DNA from: Thermocaproicibacter sp041859875
Lineage (GTDB): Bacteria; Bacillota; Clostridia; Oscillospirales; Acutalibacteraceae
Direction: 5' to 3'
Length of the DNA stretch: 64,000 bases
Assembly (NCBI GenBank): GCA_041859875.1
Contig: JBFLFY010000009.1
Location: 7,628-71,627 of the forward strand
Positions 42,414 to 51,904 of the stretch are shown piece after piece. Under the pieces are notes generated by a model. It worked only from the letters and a program-made list of their open reading frames with translations, ran no database searches and was not told the origin of the DNA. A program made the position numbers and the translations under genes. The number at the start of each line of letters is the position of its first letter. The stretch's first letter is position 1.

Positions 42414-43382
42414 TTACGCTTTCACGAAGCAAGCAACAAAATGTCCAGGACTGATTTCCTTCAGCTGAGGCTGCTCCTGCTTGCACTGCTCCGTACAAAG
42501 TTCGCATCTCTCGTTAAAATAGCAGTTTTCCGGCATATCGATTGGATTCGGAACCTGCCCGGGGATGGAGTACAGACGCTGATTATGATTTGTTTTGCCA
42601 ATAACCGGCTTTGCCTTCATCAGGCCTATTGTATACGGGTGCGCCGGATTCTCAAAAATATCATTGACGCTGCCTTTCTCAACAATCTTGCCGGCATACA
42701 TTACAACCACATCGTCTGCCATTTCAGCAACGACACCAAGGTCATGCGTAATAAGCATAATGGACATACCAAGCTCTGCTTTCAGCTTGCGCATAAGGTC
42801 CAAAATCTGTGCCTGAATCGTAACGTCAAGCGCTGTCGTCGGCTCGTCGGCAATCAAAAGGCGCGGGTTGCAGATAAGCGCCATGGCAATCATAACACGC
42901 TGGCGCATACCGCCGGAAAGTTCATGCGGGTAGCTATCCACAATTTCTTCCGCGCGCGGGATATTGACAAGCTTAATCATTTCAATCGCTTTTTCGCGGG
43001 CTTCTTCTTTCGTTGCATTTGTATGGGTCAGCAGATTCTCCATAATCTGTTCTCCGACGGTAAAGACCGGGTTCAGGGAAGTCATTGGCTCCTGAAAGAT
43101 CATCCCAACCTCTTTGCCGTTAATCTGCTGCATTTCCTTATCGCTGAGCTTCAAAAGGTCTTTGCCATCCATCAGAATTTCGCCGCCGACAACTTTGCCC
43201 GGAGGCGACTGCACCAAATGCATCAGGGAAAGTGCGGTAACGCTCTTGCCGCATCCGGATTCGCCCACAACACAGACGGTTTTCCCTTCCGGTATTTCAA
43301 AGCTAATGCCGTTAACGGCCTTTACAATTCCGGAATCCGTGTAAAACCAGGTCTGCAAATTTTTAAACTCAATAAAAGCCAT
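42414..43382 (-). CDS. oppD: Oligopeptide ABC transporter ATP-binding protein OppD
   Basis: 322-residue ATPase. Walker A is GESGCGKSV, signature ELSGGMRQRVMIAMALI, Walker B LLIADEPTTALDVTIQAQIL, and H-loop ITHDLGVVAE. The C-terminal Cys-rich tail CYFNERCELCTEQCKQEQP is that of OppD/DppD proteins. GGGGGA precedes the ATG. It is co-transcribed between oppC (13-base gap) and oppF. Confidence 0.92.
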   Translation of the reverse strand: MAFIEFKNLQTWFYTDSGIVKAVNGISFEIPEGKTVCVVGESGCGKSVTALSLMHLVQSPPGKVVGGEILMDGKDLLKLSDKEMQQINGKEVGMIFQEPMTSLNPVFTVGEQIMENLLTHTNATKEEAREKAIEMIKLVNIPRAEEIVDSYPHELSGGMRQRVMIAMALICNPRLLIADEPTTALDVTIQAQILDLMRKLKAELGMSIMLITHDLGVVAEMADDVVVMYAGKIVEKGSVNDIFENPAHPYTIGLMKAKPVIGKTNHNQRLYSIPGQVPNPIDMPENCYFNERCELCTEQCKQEQPQLKEISPGHFVACFVKA

Positions 43383-43395
43383 TCCGTTTTCCCCC

Positions 43396-44307
43396 TTACT
43401 TCTTTGATGTCATTCTCGGGTCAAGGGCGTCGCGCAGCCCATCGCCGAACAAATTGATGCACAGCACCGTTGCCAAAATGCAGAAACCGGCTGGCATCCA
43501 CATCCACGGGTGAAGGGCGAAATCAACCATGTTAGAGCCTTCCTGAACCATATTGCCCCAGCTTGCAAACGGCGGAAGAACGCCGACACCAAGGAACGAC
43601 ATGGTCGACTCCATCAGAATCGTATCGCCAACGCCAAGCGTTGCCATAACAATAATCAGTGGGAAAACATTCGGCATGATATGTTTAAATATTTTCCGCA
43701 TAACATGAAGGCCAGTTGCCTCCGTTGCGGACATGTAGTCCATTTCCCGTATAGTAAGCACCTGCCCTCGGAAGAAACGGCAGACGCCTGCCCAGCCGAG
43801 GGATGCCAAAATCAGCATCAGCAAGTAAATACGTATTCCGGTATCGACCTTGTTATCGGAAAAAATAGCACTGATCATAATCAGGATTGGCATAGTTGGC
43901 AGCGAAAGCACCACATCAACAATACGCATCATCACTGCGTCAACTTTGCCACCGTAATAGCCGGAAATGCAGCCGAGGAACGTACCGATAAAGAGTTCCA
44001 CTGCAGTTGCAATCAAGCCAACCATCAGCGACACACGGCCGCCAAGCATCAGGCGTGTCAAAATATCACGTCCGCTGGTATCAGTTCCGAAGAAGTGGTC
44101 TGCAGAAGGCGCCTGCTTTGCATTCAGAAGGTCGACTTCATTTATATCGTTATATGGAGAAAACAGCGGCCCAAAGACGCAGATCAGTATCATCAGAACA
44201 AGAAAAATCAAGCCAATCATCGCAAGCTTGTTCTTTTTCAGTCTGCGGAATGAGATATGCCATGGCGTTTCTACTGTATCTTTTTTTGTATTTTTTTTCT
44301 TGCTCAT
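43396..44307 (-). CDS. oppC: Oligopeptide ABC transporter permease OppC
   Basis: 303-residue permease with an N-terminal cytosolic Lys-rich stretch, about six TM segments, the periplasmic NDINEVDLLNAKQAPSADHF segment before FGTDTSGRDILTRLMLGGR, and the EAA-type loop EATGLHVMRKIFKHIMPN that docks on the ATPases. I chose ATG 44307 (MSKKKN) because GAGGG lies 7 bases upstream; 44313 is the alternative. It directly follows oppB. Confidence 0.9.
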   Translation of the reverse strand: MSKKKNTKKDTVETPWHISFRRLKKNKLAMIGLIFLVLMILICVFGPLFSPYNDINEVDLLNAKQAPSADHFFGTDTSGRDILTRLMLGGRVSLMVGLIATAVELFIGTFLGCISGYYGGKVDAVMMRIVDVVLSLPTMPILIMISAIFSDNKVDTGIRIYLLMLILASLGWAGVCRFFRGQVLTIREMDYMSATEATGLHVMRKIFKHIMPNVFPLIIVMATLGVGDTILMESTMSFLGVGVLPPFASWGNMVQEGSNMVDFALHPWMWMPAGFCILATVLCINLFGDGLRDALDPRMTSKK

Positions 44308-44317
44308 TTCCATGCCC

Positions 44318-45283
44318 TCACTTTAAACGAATTCTCGGGTCTGCCACACTGTACAGGATGTCGGAAATCAAATTTCCAAGCATTATCAGCAAAGCAAGAA
44401 GCATGATGTAGCCCATAATGAACATATAATCTCGTTTTGTAATTGATTCAAGGAATATTTTGCCGATACCTGGCCACGCAAAAACGGTCTCGGTAATCAG
44501 CGCACCGGAGAACAGCCCCGGCAGTGCGCCGCCAACAAACGTAACAATCGGAATAGCGGCATTTTTTAAGGCGTGCTTGTAAATAACAACACGCTCCGGC
44601 AGTCCTTTTGACTTGGCCGTGCGAACATAGTCCTGATGAACCACTTCAAGCATAGAGGTACGCACATAACGCATCATCCCGCCTATGCCTTGCATCGTCA
44701 GGCAGATAACCGGTAAAATCATATGCTGTGCAACATCCCCCACATAGGCAGCGCCCGTAAGGGTTTGACCTACGGATGTCATTCCTTCCAGCGGAAGGAC
44801 AACAAGGTCTACCGCAAAAACTTTCTGCAGCAGCAGGGCAAGGAAAAATGAAGGAAGCGAAATACCGGCAAAAGCAATAATTGTAAAAATTACGTCAAAT
44901 GCGGAATGGACTTTCGTGGCGGAAAGAATACCAATCGGAATCGCGATTGCCATTTCCAAAACGAAAGAGACCAATGACAGCAGGAACGAATTCCAGATAA
45001 AGTTGTGGATTACTGTGGTGACTGGCTGGTTGTATTGGAATGAATATCCAAAATCACCATGTACCGCGTTTCCAAGCCAGGTAAAGTAACGCTGCCAAAC
45101 TGGCTGGTTTAACCCCATAGCAGCTTTCATATCCGCAATTTTTTGCGCTGAAAGCTTTGATGTTCCGAATGCTGCATCAATCGCATCGCCTGGTATGGAT
45201 GCAACTAAAGCGAAAACGATAATTGAAACGCCCAGCAGAATTGGAATCATAATAAGAAGGCGTCGTATTGTGTACTGTTTCAT
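44318..45283 (-). CDS. oppB: Oligopeptide ABC transporter permease OppB
   Basis: 321-residue permease with six TM segments. It starts KQYTIRRLLIMIPILLGVSI, the standard OppB/DppB opening, and has the EAA loop ARTAKSKGLPERVVIYKHAL followed by the closing DYMFIMGYIMLLALLIMLGN and DPRIRLK. I chose ATG 45283 (GGTGA 7 bases before) over a TTG at 45301. A hairpin at 45345-45367 separates it from oppA and probably lowers its expression relative to the binding protein. Confidence 0.9.
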   Translation of the reverse strand: MKQYTIRRLLIMIPILLGVSIIVFALVASIPGDAIDAAFGTSKLSAQKIADMKAAMGLNQPVWQRYFTWLGNAVHGDFGYSFQYNQPVTTVIHNFIWNSFLLSLVSFVLEMAIAIPIGILSATKVHSAFDVIFTIIAFAGISLPSFFLALLLQKVFAVDLVVLPLEGMTSVGQTLTGAAYVGDVAQHMILPVICLTMQGIGGMMRYVRTSMLEVVHQDYVRTAKSKGLPERVVIYKHALKNAAIPIVTFVGGALPGLFSGALITETVFAWPGIGKIFLESITKRDYMFIMGYIMLLALLIMLGNLISDILYSVADPRIRLK

Positions 45284-45344
45284 CTTTTTTTCACCGTTCA
45301 AGTCCTTTCCTGATATAACGTGCTAAACTGCAGATAAAACCCAC

Positions 45345-45367
45345 GAAAGGGCCTCAACGGCCCTTTC
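45345..45367 (-). promoter_or_regulatory. Intercistronic hairpin between oppA and oppB
   Basis: A perfect 9-base-pair stem (GAAAGGGCC, 45345-45353 with 45359-45367) and 5-base loop. On the minus strand the tract after it is only GTGGGTTTTA, so it is more likely a partial terminator or mRNA-stabilising structure than a full stop, giving excess OppA. Confidence 0.65.
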
Positions 45368-45396
45368 CGGAGTTTTATGCTGTTTGGGAAACTGCT

Positions 45397-47130
45397 TTAC
45401 TTCAGTTCAATCTGATCGTAGTTGTTGTAGAATGGAGTATACGGAGCGCACTTAAAAGTCTTGAAGCGGGTATTGTACGCAATGCAGTCGCTGCGCTGAT
45501 AGATAATGTAGTTCGGCAGATCCTTGTTGATGATCTGGTAGCATTTCGCATAAGCGGCTTTTCTTGCAGTCTTGTCGGTAGTAGCAAGAGCTGTCGCATA
45601 AGCCTGGTCGAGGTCCTTGTTGGAATAGCCAAGGTAGTTTTCAGAACCGCCGGTCTTGTAAATATAAGAGTCATCCGGGTCTGCCTGCATACCCCAAGCC
45701 ATGAAGGACATGTCATAGGTCAGCTTTGTGAATTTGTTCTGCAGAGTCGGCCAGTCAACATATTCAGCCTGCATGGAAATGCCGAGCTGCTTATAAGACT
45801 TAATCATTGCCGGGACGAGAACGTCAGTTACTGCGTTGCCTTTGGAAGCGGTAAACATGAACTTGAATTCCTTGCCGTCTTTCATCAGCTTGCCGCTGCT
45901 GTCTTTCTTCCAGCCAGCTTCATTCAGAAGCTGTTCAGCCTTCTTCATGTCATAATCGTAGCTGTTGATGCCTTCGGTTGTGTAGAGCCAGCTTTCAGCG
46001 GTCTGGTTAATGTTCTGTGCATGTGCATAGTCGCCGTAAACTGCTTTGACAACACCTTTACGGTCGATTGCATACAGCAGAGCCTGGCGAACTTTCTGAT
46101 CCTGGAAAAGCGGGTTCTTATGGTTCAGGCCAACCCAGCCATAGCCAAGTGTCGGCTGAATCTGCATGTTAACAAATCCGGCTTTCTGGCCAATCGCAAT
46201 CTGGTCTGCGTTGCAGGTTACTTCGTCATCGACATCAACTTCACCAGTTGTAACAGCCTGCATTTCAGCACCCTGCGCAACAGCCTTGCAGATGATGGTC
46301 CCAATCTTCGGAGCACCTTTGTAGAAGTACTTATTTGCTTTCATGGTTGCACTCTGGCCTTCTTTATAGTCAGTCAGCGTGTAAGCGCCATTGGTAATGT
46401 AGGTCTTCATGTCAAGACCCTTGAAAGCTTTCAAGTCGCCGTGCTTAATCAGTTTGCCATACTTTGCAGTCGAAATCGGGTATGCGCCGCCCAATGCATA
46501 CTGCGCACTGGAGTTTGGCTTGCTCAGCTTTACAACAAGCGTTTTGTCATCCGGAGTGGTTATTCCGGAAATATTTTCGGCCTTGCCATCGTAATATTCC
46601 TGAGAACCGACAACATTGTAGTTTGTAAGGGCGTTGGATGGGCCGTCATAAGATTTGTCGCACAGAATCTTATAGCTGTTAACATAGTCCTGAATTTTGA
46701 CCGGAGAGCCATCAGAATATTTGTCGTCGCCCTTCAGCTTAAATGTATAAGTGAGGCCGTCGCTGGAAACATTCATGGAAGCTGTGCCATCAATCAGGTT
46801 GCCTTCGTTGTCATTGTCCATAAAAGTTGCACCAGAAATCGGAACCGAAACGTGCCAGTCGTCTGCGCTTTCAGCCCACAGCTGGTTAAACTTGCCGCTC
46901 ATGTCGGCAACACCGACAACCAGCGTATCTTTTCTCGCCGATGCACTTGCCGGCAGTTTGGAAGGATCCGTAGCCGCAATCGTACGGATATCCGTCATGG
47001 AAGTAGCTTTGCTGGGAGTTGCTCCCGATGCTGTACCGCTACTAGCTGCTTTGCCAGTACCGCACGCTGAAAGAAGCATGCAGGCTGTAAGCGCAAAGCT
47101 TGCTGCTTTCGCTAATTTGCTATGTTTCAT
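45397..47130 (-). CDS. oppA: Oligopeptide ABC transporter substrate-binding lipoprotein OppA
   Basis: 577-residue family-5 extracellular binding protein. The signal peptide ends with lipobox LLSAC (lipidated Cys near residue 23), followed by a Ser/Ala/Thr-rich spacer. The mature domain has the family landmarks VSSDGLTYTFKLKGDDKYSDGSPVKIQDYV, VRQALLYAIDRKGVV-like helix and DPDDSYIYKTGGSENY. The ATG at 47130 (MKHSKLAK) is preferred, with AGGTGA upstream; a GTG at 47145 is possible. Peptide length specificity cannot be deduced. Confidence 0.92.
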   Translation of the reverse strand: MKHSKLAKAASFALTACMLLSACGTGKAASSGTASGATPSKATSMTDIRTIAATDPSKLPASASARKDTLVVGVADMSGKFNQLWAESADDWHVSVPISGATFMDNDNEGNLIDGTASMNVSSDGLTYTFKLKGDDKYSDGSPVKIQDYVNSYKILCDKSYDGPSNALTNYNVVGSQEYYDGKAENISGITTPDDKTLVVKLSKPNSSAQYALGGAYPISTAKYGKLIKHGDLKAFKGLDMKTYITNGAYTLTDYKEGQSATMKANKYFYKGAPKIGTIICKAVAQGAEMQAVTTGEVDVDDEVTCNADQIAIGQKAGFVNMQIQPTLGYGWVGLNHKNPLFQDQKVRQALLYAIDRKGVVKAVYGDYAHAQNINQTAESWLYTTEGINSYDYDMKKAEQLLNEAGWKKDSSGKLMKDGKEFKFMFTASKGNAVTDVLVPAMIKSYKQLGISMQAEYVDWPTLQNKFTKLTYDMSFMAWGMQADPDDSYIYKTGGSENYLGYSNKDLDQAYATALATTDKTARKAAYAKCYQIINKDLPNYIIYQRSDCIAYNTRFKTFKCAPYTPFYNNYDQIELK

Positions 47131-47171
47131 CTCTAAAACACTCACCTTTCTCTTTGTTTAATCTATCGCAA

Positions 47172-47186
47172 TTCATTTAAAATGAA
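47172..47186. promoter_or_regulatory. Palindrome TTCATTT-A-AAATGAA between gntR and oppA
   Basis: Seven-base perfect arms with a one-base centre, in the 69-base gap before oppA. This position suits an operator for the GntR regulator encoded just upstream. Confidence 0.45.
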
Positions 47187-47199
47187 CGGATATGTAAAA

Positions 47200-47922
47200 T
47201 CATGATTCCTTTTCCCTATGAAAGCCGCCTTCGCTGTTCAGCTCGCTGCGAATTTTCGCAACCGCACTGAAATGCTCCTTCATCAGCTTAGTGCACTTTG
47301 CAGAATCGCGCTCGCAGATGGATTGGTAAATTGCACGGTGTTCCTGCAGACACGTTGCAAGGCGCCCGGGATATGTGAGGGTTTTCAGCCTCATGTCTTC
47401 CATGGTGGTGCCAAGGGTACGCACAAGGCCTGCAATTACCTGGTTTTTCGTTGCCATGGCAATGCATTGGTGAAAAAGAATATCAGCCTTGATGCCGGAG
47501 TCGCCTCTTTCGAGGCTTTGCTGCATCATAGAAAGAGTTTTTTCTATTTTCATTAAATCGAGGCTGTCTGCGCGCTGGCACGCCAGCTCGCCGACCTTGA
47601 TTTCAAGAATCTCTCGCGCCTCATAAAGATCTTCGAAAAGCTCGCTGTCAAGTTCACGGGGAATATCGATGGCGGCTAGTATTTTTTCAAGGCACAGGCG
47701 GCAAAGAAATGTTCCGCCGTTTTTATGGCGTTCCACAACGCCTTTCGATTCCAGCATGGAAAGTGCTTCACGAACGGAAGCACGGCTGACGCCGAACTGC
47801 TGGGAAAGCTCCGTTTCATTTGGAAGCTTCTGTCCTTCGGCCAGTTTTCCTTCTACAATCATAGACTGTATCTGGTTTACAATCTGGTCGCTCACCCGCA
47901 TGGACCTGATGGCTTGAAACAT
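47200..47922 (-). CDS. GntR/FadR-family (FCD) transcriptional regulator
   Basis: 240-residue regulator. The N-terminal winged helix is VNQIQSMIVEGKLAEGQKLP then QQFGVSRASVREALSMLESKG, and the all-helical FCD ligand domain (DLYEAREILEIKVGELACQR, HRAIYQSICERDSAKCTKLM) covers the rest. FCD domains bind small organic acids or amino acids through a metal His cluster. It lies 69 bases upstream of oppA on the same strand, so it probably controls peptide uptake and itself. GGGAGGG lies before the ATG. Confidence 0.9.
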   Translation of the reverse strand: MFQAIRSMRVSDQIVNQIQSMIVEGKLAEGQKLPNETELSQQFGVSRASVREALSMLESKGVVERHKNGGTFLCRLCLEKILAAIDIPRELDSELFEDLYEAREILEIKVGELACQRADSLDLMKIEKTLSMMQQSLERGDSGIKADILFHQCIAMATKNQVIAGLVRTLGTTMEDMRLKTLTYPGRLATCLQEHRAIYQSICERDSAKCTKLMKEHFSAVAKIRSELNSEGGFHREKES

Positions 47923-48132
47923 ACTGTCCCTCCCGGCGCGCAGACCGCATTAATGTTTTGCACTGCTAAAGCGGCTGACATAGACTACTGCTCACACCGG
48001 GGACATCAGCCTTGACGAATTGTCTAACTTGTGCCGGAGTGGGCGGCATCTTGCTATTGTAAAGATGCTCAGAATCAAACGCTGAATTTCCCCGAAACGA
48101 ATGTTTCATATCGGCATTTAATTTTATGTGTT

Positions 48133-48161
48133 ATTATACCCCTTTGCGCCCGAAAATGCAA
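48133..48161 (-). promoter_or_regulatory. Promoter of the gntR-opp operon
   Basis: On the minus strand TTGCAT (48161-48156), a 17-base spacer and a perfect TATAAT (48138-48133). The implied leader to 47922 is about 200 bases. Nothing else is evident in the 449-base gap between gntR and the M3 peptidase gene, apart from AT-rich sequence near 48160-48240. Confidence 0.65.
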
Positions 48162-48371
48162 CATTTATTTTAGTTTCTGCATGGTTAAAATTTTGTAAGC
48201 ATTCTGCACTCCTTTCCTCTGTTACTAGGGAAAATCGTTCTTTCTTTCATAAAAAGGAAAACGATGTCTGACGATAAGACGAATTTATTCCTGCGGGGTG
48301 ACATTCGCCATTTAAACCGCCAAATAATGTAGTATAATAGTTGGTATTAATTCTGAAAAGAGGTACGCAGC

Positions 48372-50060
48372 ATGAAATTTTCCGAGATGCCATATCAGCG
48401 CCCGAATCTTGAAAAAATCCGCAAGGATTACGCACAGATTACCGAGCAGTTTCAAAAGAGCAGTTCTGCCAGTGAACAGTATCAGCTGATTCTGAAGCAC
48501 GAGCAGCTTCTTTCCGGCTTCAGCACCATGCAGAGCATTGCCTATATCCGCAACAGTGTCGACACGGTTGACCCTTTTTATGAGAAGGAAATATCCTTCT
48601 TTGACACAAACGGTCCTGTAGTAAACAATTATATGCAGGAGTTTTACGAAGTGGCAGTAAAGTCATCCTGCAAAGCCGAGCTGGAAAAAAAGACTGGAAA
48701 GCTTTTCTTCACCAACCTGGAGCTTTCGCTGAAAGCCTACTCCCCCGCTACGACCGACCTGCAGAAAAAGGAAAATGCCCTTGTAACGGAGTACGAAAAG
48801 CTTCTTGCTTCCGCAAAGATTGACTTTGACGGCAAAGTAATGAACCTTTCCGAAATGCAGAAATACACCATTTCTTCCGACCGCGCAACACGCAAAGACG
48901 CATGGACAAAGATTGCCGGATTCTTTGTTGCAAACAGCAAGCGCTTTGACGAAATCTATGATGAGCTGGTCAAGAACCGCACCGAGCAGGCACATAAGCT
49001 GGGCTACAAGAACTATGTGCAGCTTGGCTACGACCGCCTTGGCCGCAACTGCTACGGTCCGGATGAAGTCAAAGCCTACCGGGAACAGATTGTGCGCGAC
49101 CTGGTTCCAATGATTACAGACCTGAAAAAACGCCAGGCAAAACGTCTTGGCCTGCCGGATATTAAGTTCTACGACGACGGATGCCTTTTCCCGGACGGCA
49201 ACCCCGCGCCGAAGGGCGGCACCCAGGAGCTTGTGAACAAAGCTCAGATGATGTACCGCGAAATGAACCCGCTTACGGGTGAGTTCTTTGACTTCATGAA
49301 AGAAAACGAACTATTCGACCTGGAAAGCAAAAAAGGCAAAGCCGGCGGCGGGTACTGCACCAGCATCCTCGACTACAAAGCGCCGTTTATCTTTTCAAAC
49401 TTCAATGGAACCGCAGGCGATGTGGAAGTCCTGACGCACGAAGCGGGCCACGCTTTTGCGGACTATCTTTCCCGCAATACGCAGATTTTTGAAACAAAGA
49501 CCCCGACCATGGACGCGGCCGAAACACATTCCATGTCGATGGAGCTGTTCTCCCGCCCGTGGGACAATCTTTTCTTCGGCAGTGAAGCGGAAAAGTTTCA
49601 CCAGTACCAGCTGGAAGCCGCACTTGACTTTATCCCGTACGGCAGCCTTGTCGACCATTTCCAGACGGAAATGTACGAACATCCCGAGCTTACCCCGGAC
49701 GAGCGCAAACAGACCTGGCTGAAACTGGAACACCTCTACCGCCCGTGGATTGACTTTGACAATCTCCCGTTCTTCAGTGTAGGCGGCGGTTACCAGCGCC
49801 AGCACCATATCTATTCTTTCCCGCTGTATTATATTGATTACTGCCTTGCACAGACTACGGCTCTGGAATTTTGGTCTGCTTCCGAAAAAGACTGGAAAGA
49901 AGCCTTCTCACGCTACCTGACTTTTGCGAAAGCCGGCGGCACTAAAACGTACGTTGACCTCGTAAAATCGGCAGGCCTTGAGCTTCCCTTCCAAGACGGA
50001 TGCATTAAGAAGCTCTGTGAGGAAATCAACGCTTATCTGGAAGCCCACCATCAACTGTAA
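48372..50060 (+). CDS. M3-family oligoendopeptidase (PepF-like)
   Basis: 562-residue cytosolic zinc metallopeptidase that cuts short peptides. The zinc motif HEAGH is at residues 356-360 with the third ligand in the downstream AAETHSMSMELF. The family-typical IYSFPLYYIDYCLAQ and GGGYQRQHH follow. The length fits the M3B/PepF-like subfamily. It sits next to the opp operon (divergent), so it likely digests imported peptides. AAGAGG precedes the ATG. Confidence 0.92.
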   Translation: MKFSEMPYQRPNLEKIRKDYAQITEQFQKSSSASEQYQLILKHEQLLSGFSTMQSIAYIRNSVDTVDPFYEKEISFFDTNGPVVNNYMQEFYEVAVKSSCKAELEKKTGKLFFTNLELSLKAYSPATTDLQKKENALVTEYEKLLASAKIDFDGKVMNLSEMQKYTISSDRATRKDAWTKIAGFFVANSKRFDEIYDELVKNRTEQAHKLGYKNYVQLGYDRLGRNCYGPDEVKAYREQIVRDLVPMITDLKKRQAKRLGLPDIKFYDDGCLFPDGNPAPKGGTQELVNKAQMMYREMNPLTGEFFDFMKENELFDLESKKGKAGGGYCTSILDYKAPFIFSNFNGTAGDVEVLTHEAGHAFADYLSRNTQIFETKTPTMDAAETHSMSMELFSRPWDNLFFGSEAEKFHQYQLEAALDFIPYGSLVDHFQTEMYEHPELTPDERKQTWLKLEHLYRPWIDFDNLPFFSVGGGYQRQHHIYSFPLYYIDYCLAQTTALEFWSASEKDWKEAFSRYLTFAKAGGTKTYVDLVKSAGLELPFQDGCIKKLCEEINAYLEAHHQL

Positions 50061-50080
50061 TTCCCACGTTTTTAAATGAA

Positions 50081-50130
50081 AATACGCCTTCGGCACATGA
50101 ATTCATGCCGGAGGCGTTATTTTTATTTTA
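50081..50130. terminator. Bidirectional terminator between convergent genes
   Basis: ACGCCTTCGGCA (50084-50095) pairs with 50106-50117 with one G-U pair; the loop contains ATGAATTCAT. T-rich tracts flank both sides. It separates the M3 peptidase and FprA genes. Confidence 0.85.
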
Positions 50131-50144
50131 TCCCTGTTTTTCGC

Positions 50145-51350
50145 TCAGCCTTTCACCGACGCCGCAACTGCGTCGGCTAAAGCATTCAGTTCATCTGCTT
50201 TTCCAGAACTAAGGGCAGAGGTCAGCGACAGCTTCTGCTCCAACACACTGCAGTTTTTCATCTCTTCCGTTACAAACTTCCGCATCAGGGAGCCGACCGT
50301 GCAGGCCCATGTGCCGTTTTCCAGCACGGCAAAGGTGCGGTTCTGCAGGTTCAGTGCCTTCATGTCATTTAAGTAAGCAAGCATCGGCGGGAAAATACCG
50401 AGGTTATAGGTTACAGAAGCCAGCACAATGTGGCTCAGGCGGAAACTTTCAGAAATAAGGTATGAAACGTGTGTGCTGGAAACATCAAACATTTCCACAT
50501 TGGGGACACCGCGCTCCACAAGCGCCGCAGCCAGCACCTCCGCCGCGCTTTCCGTGTTGCCGTACATAGAGGCATACACAATCAAAGCGCCCTTTTCTTC
50601 CGGTTCATAGCGGCTCCAGCGGTCGTACTTTTCCACATACCAGCCAATGTTGGAACGCCAGACCGGCCCATGCAGCGGGCAGATTGTTTTAAGATTCAGC
50701 CCGGCGGCCTTTTTCAAAAGCATTTGCACCTGCCTGCCGTATTTGCCGACGATGTTGGTGTAGTAGCGCCGTGCTTCCCCAAGCCATTCATGCTCAAAAT
50801 CCACTTCGTCGTTAAACAGATGGCCGTTCAGCGCGCCGAAGGTACCAAACGCATCCGCTGAAAATAAAGTTCCGGTCGTTTCGTCGAACGTGACCATCAC
50901 TTCCGGCCAATGAACCATCGGCGCAAAAATAAACTTCACCGTGTGCTTTCCAAAGCAGCGGGTGTCACCCTCTTTGACGGCCTCTGTCTTTCCTTCCGTC
51001 GGCAAGCCGAACTGCAGCAGCATTTTCGCCGCTGTGGCCGTGCAAAGGATTTTCACATCCGGCCATCTGCGCAGGATTTCTCCGACCGAAGCCGCATGGT
51101 CCGGTTCCACGTGCTGAACCACGAGAAAATCGAGCTTCCTTCCGGCAAGCACCGCTTCTGTATTTTCAAGGAACTGGCGGCCAACCGACCAGTCTGCCGT
51201 ATCAAAAAGGACTGTCTTTTTATCGAGAAGCAGATAAGAATTGTAAGAAACACCCCGAGGGATAGGGTGAATATTCTCAAACAGTGCCAGGCGGTGATCA
51301 TCTGCACCTACCCAATATAAATCGTCCTGAACTTTGCGCACGCATTCCAT
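50145..51350 (-). CDS. FprA-family A-type flavoprotein (flavodiiron O2/NO reductase)
   Basis: 401-residue fusion of a metallo-beta-lactamase-fold diiron domain and a C-terminal flavodoxin. The iron ligand motif is HVEPDHA (HxExDH), and downstream ligand positions fit MVHWPEVM, SADAFGTFG and CPLHGPVW. The flavodoxin part begins ALIVYASMYGNTESAAEVL with the FMN phosphate loop. It reduces O2 to water or NO to N2O, protecting an anaerobe. The ATG at 51350 has AAGGAGG about 9 bases upstream; the frame to 51380 is rejected. Confidence 0.93.
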   Translation of the reverse strand: MECVRKVQDDLYWVGADDHRLALFENIHPIPRGVSYNSYLLLDKKTVLFDTADWSVGRQFLENTEAVLAGRKLDFLVVQHVEPDHAASVGEILRRWPDVKILCTATAAKMLLQFGLPTEGKTEAVKEGDTRCFGKHTVKFIFAPMVHWPEVMVTFDETTGTLFSADAFGTFGALNGHLFNDEVDFEHEWLGEARRYYTNIVGKYGRQVQMLLKKAAGLNLKTICPLHGPVWRSNIGWYVEKYDRWSRYEPEEKGALIVYASMYGNTESAAEVLAAALVERGVPNVEMFDVSSTHVSYLISESFRLSHIVLASVTYNLGIFPPMLAYLNDMKALNLQNRTFAVLENGTWACTVGSLMRKFVTEEMKNCSVLEQKLSLTSALSSGKADELNALADAVAASVKG

Positions 51351-51402
51351 TTTAGATTTCCTCCTTGTGTACGGCTGCATTCAAAGAAGCCGCCGCCGGC
51401 TT

Positions 51403-51603
51403 TTATTTTAGCGCAGCCGTTTTTTTCTGTAAAGAGGCAATTTCACATTCCCTGGCCTTTTCGCACTGCGACCAGTACAATTTATAGTAATAGCCGTGCT
51501 TTGCCATCAATTCTTCCTGCGTACCGCTTTCCAAAATGCGGCCGCCGTCGATGTAATTTAAAAGCTGTTTTGGCAGGACCCCCACCCAATACCGCCGCGC
51601 CAT
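51403..51603 (-). pseudogene. C-terminal remnant of an ABC exporter ATPase
   Basis: The 66-codon frame reads LLNYIDGGRILESGTQEEL then MAKHGYYYKLYWSQCEKARE, which is exactly the end of an MsbA/LmrA-type fused ABC exporter (strand after the H-loop and the final helix). Walker A, signature, Walker B and the whole membrane domain are missing, and the first residues (MARRYW) do not fit the family. The neighbouring upstream gene is a sigma-like regulator, so a larger gene was lost by recombination here. Confidence 0.75.
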
Positions 51604-51613
51604 GCGGCAGCGT

Positions 51614-51904
51614 TCACCGGTAATATTCCAGCACGCGGCGAAGGCGGGTACGCGCTTTTTTCAAATGCCTGCTGACGGTAGCAACCGTGATGCCAAGGTA
51701 CTTGGCAGTTTCCGCCTGGCTAAGGCCGCGGGCGTAATACAGCGCCACACATTCTTTTTGGCGGCCGGTCAGTTCCCCCACCGCCGCCCTTTTCAGCGCG
51801 CAGAGCATTTTTTCCCGCGCTTTGTCTTCAGGTTCCGGTTCTCCGCTCTCTGCGGCTGGCTGCACCACCATTCGCTCCAGGCTCAAGACTCTGTTCCGGC
51901 TCAC
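51614..51904 (-). CDS. Small sigma-70 region-4 helix-turn-helix protein
   Basis: 96 residues with a C-terminal sigma region 4-type HTH: LTGRQKECVALYYARGLSQA then ETAKYLGITVATVSRHLKKA. There is no region 2, so it cannot be a full sigma factor; such proteins occur in phages and conjugative elements as transcription activators. I chose the GTG at 51904 because GGGGAG lies 6 bases upstream. It overlaps the preceding small gene by 77 bases. Confidence 0.7.
   Translation of the reverse strand: MSRNRVLSLERMVVQPAAESGEPEPEDKAREKMLCALKRAAVGELTGRQKECVALYYARGLSQAETAKYLGITVATVSRHLKKARTRLRRVLEYYR

Noticed and set aside
42441..43457. Plus-strand frame of 338 codons opposite oppD
   Set aside because: Antisense shadow of a well-supported OppD gene; its composition is that of a reversed coding strand, with no start signal or family motif.
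46021..47070. Plus-strand frame of 349 codons opposite oppA
   Set aside because: Antisense shadow; OppA has lipobox and family motifs on the other strand.
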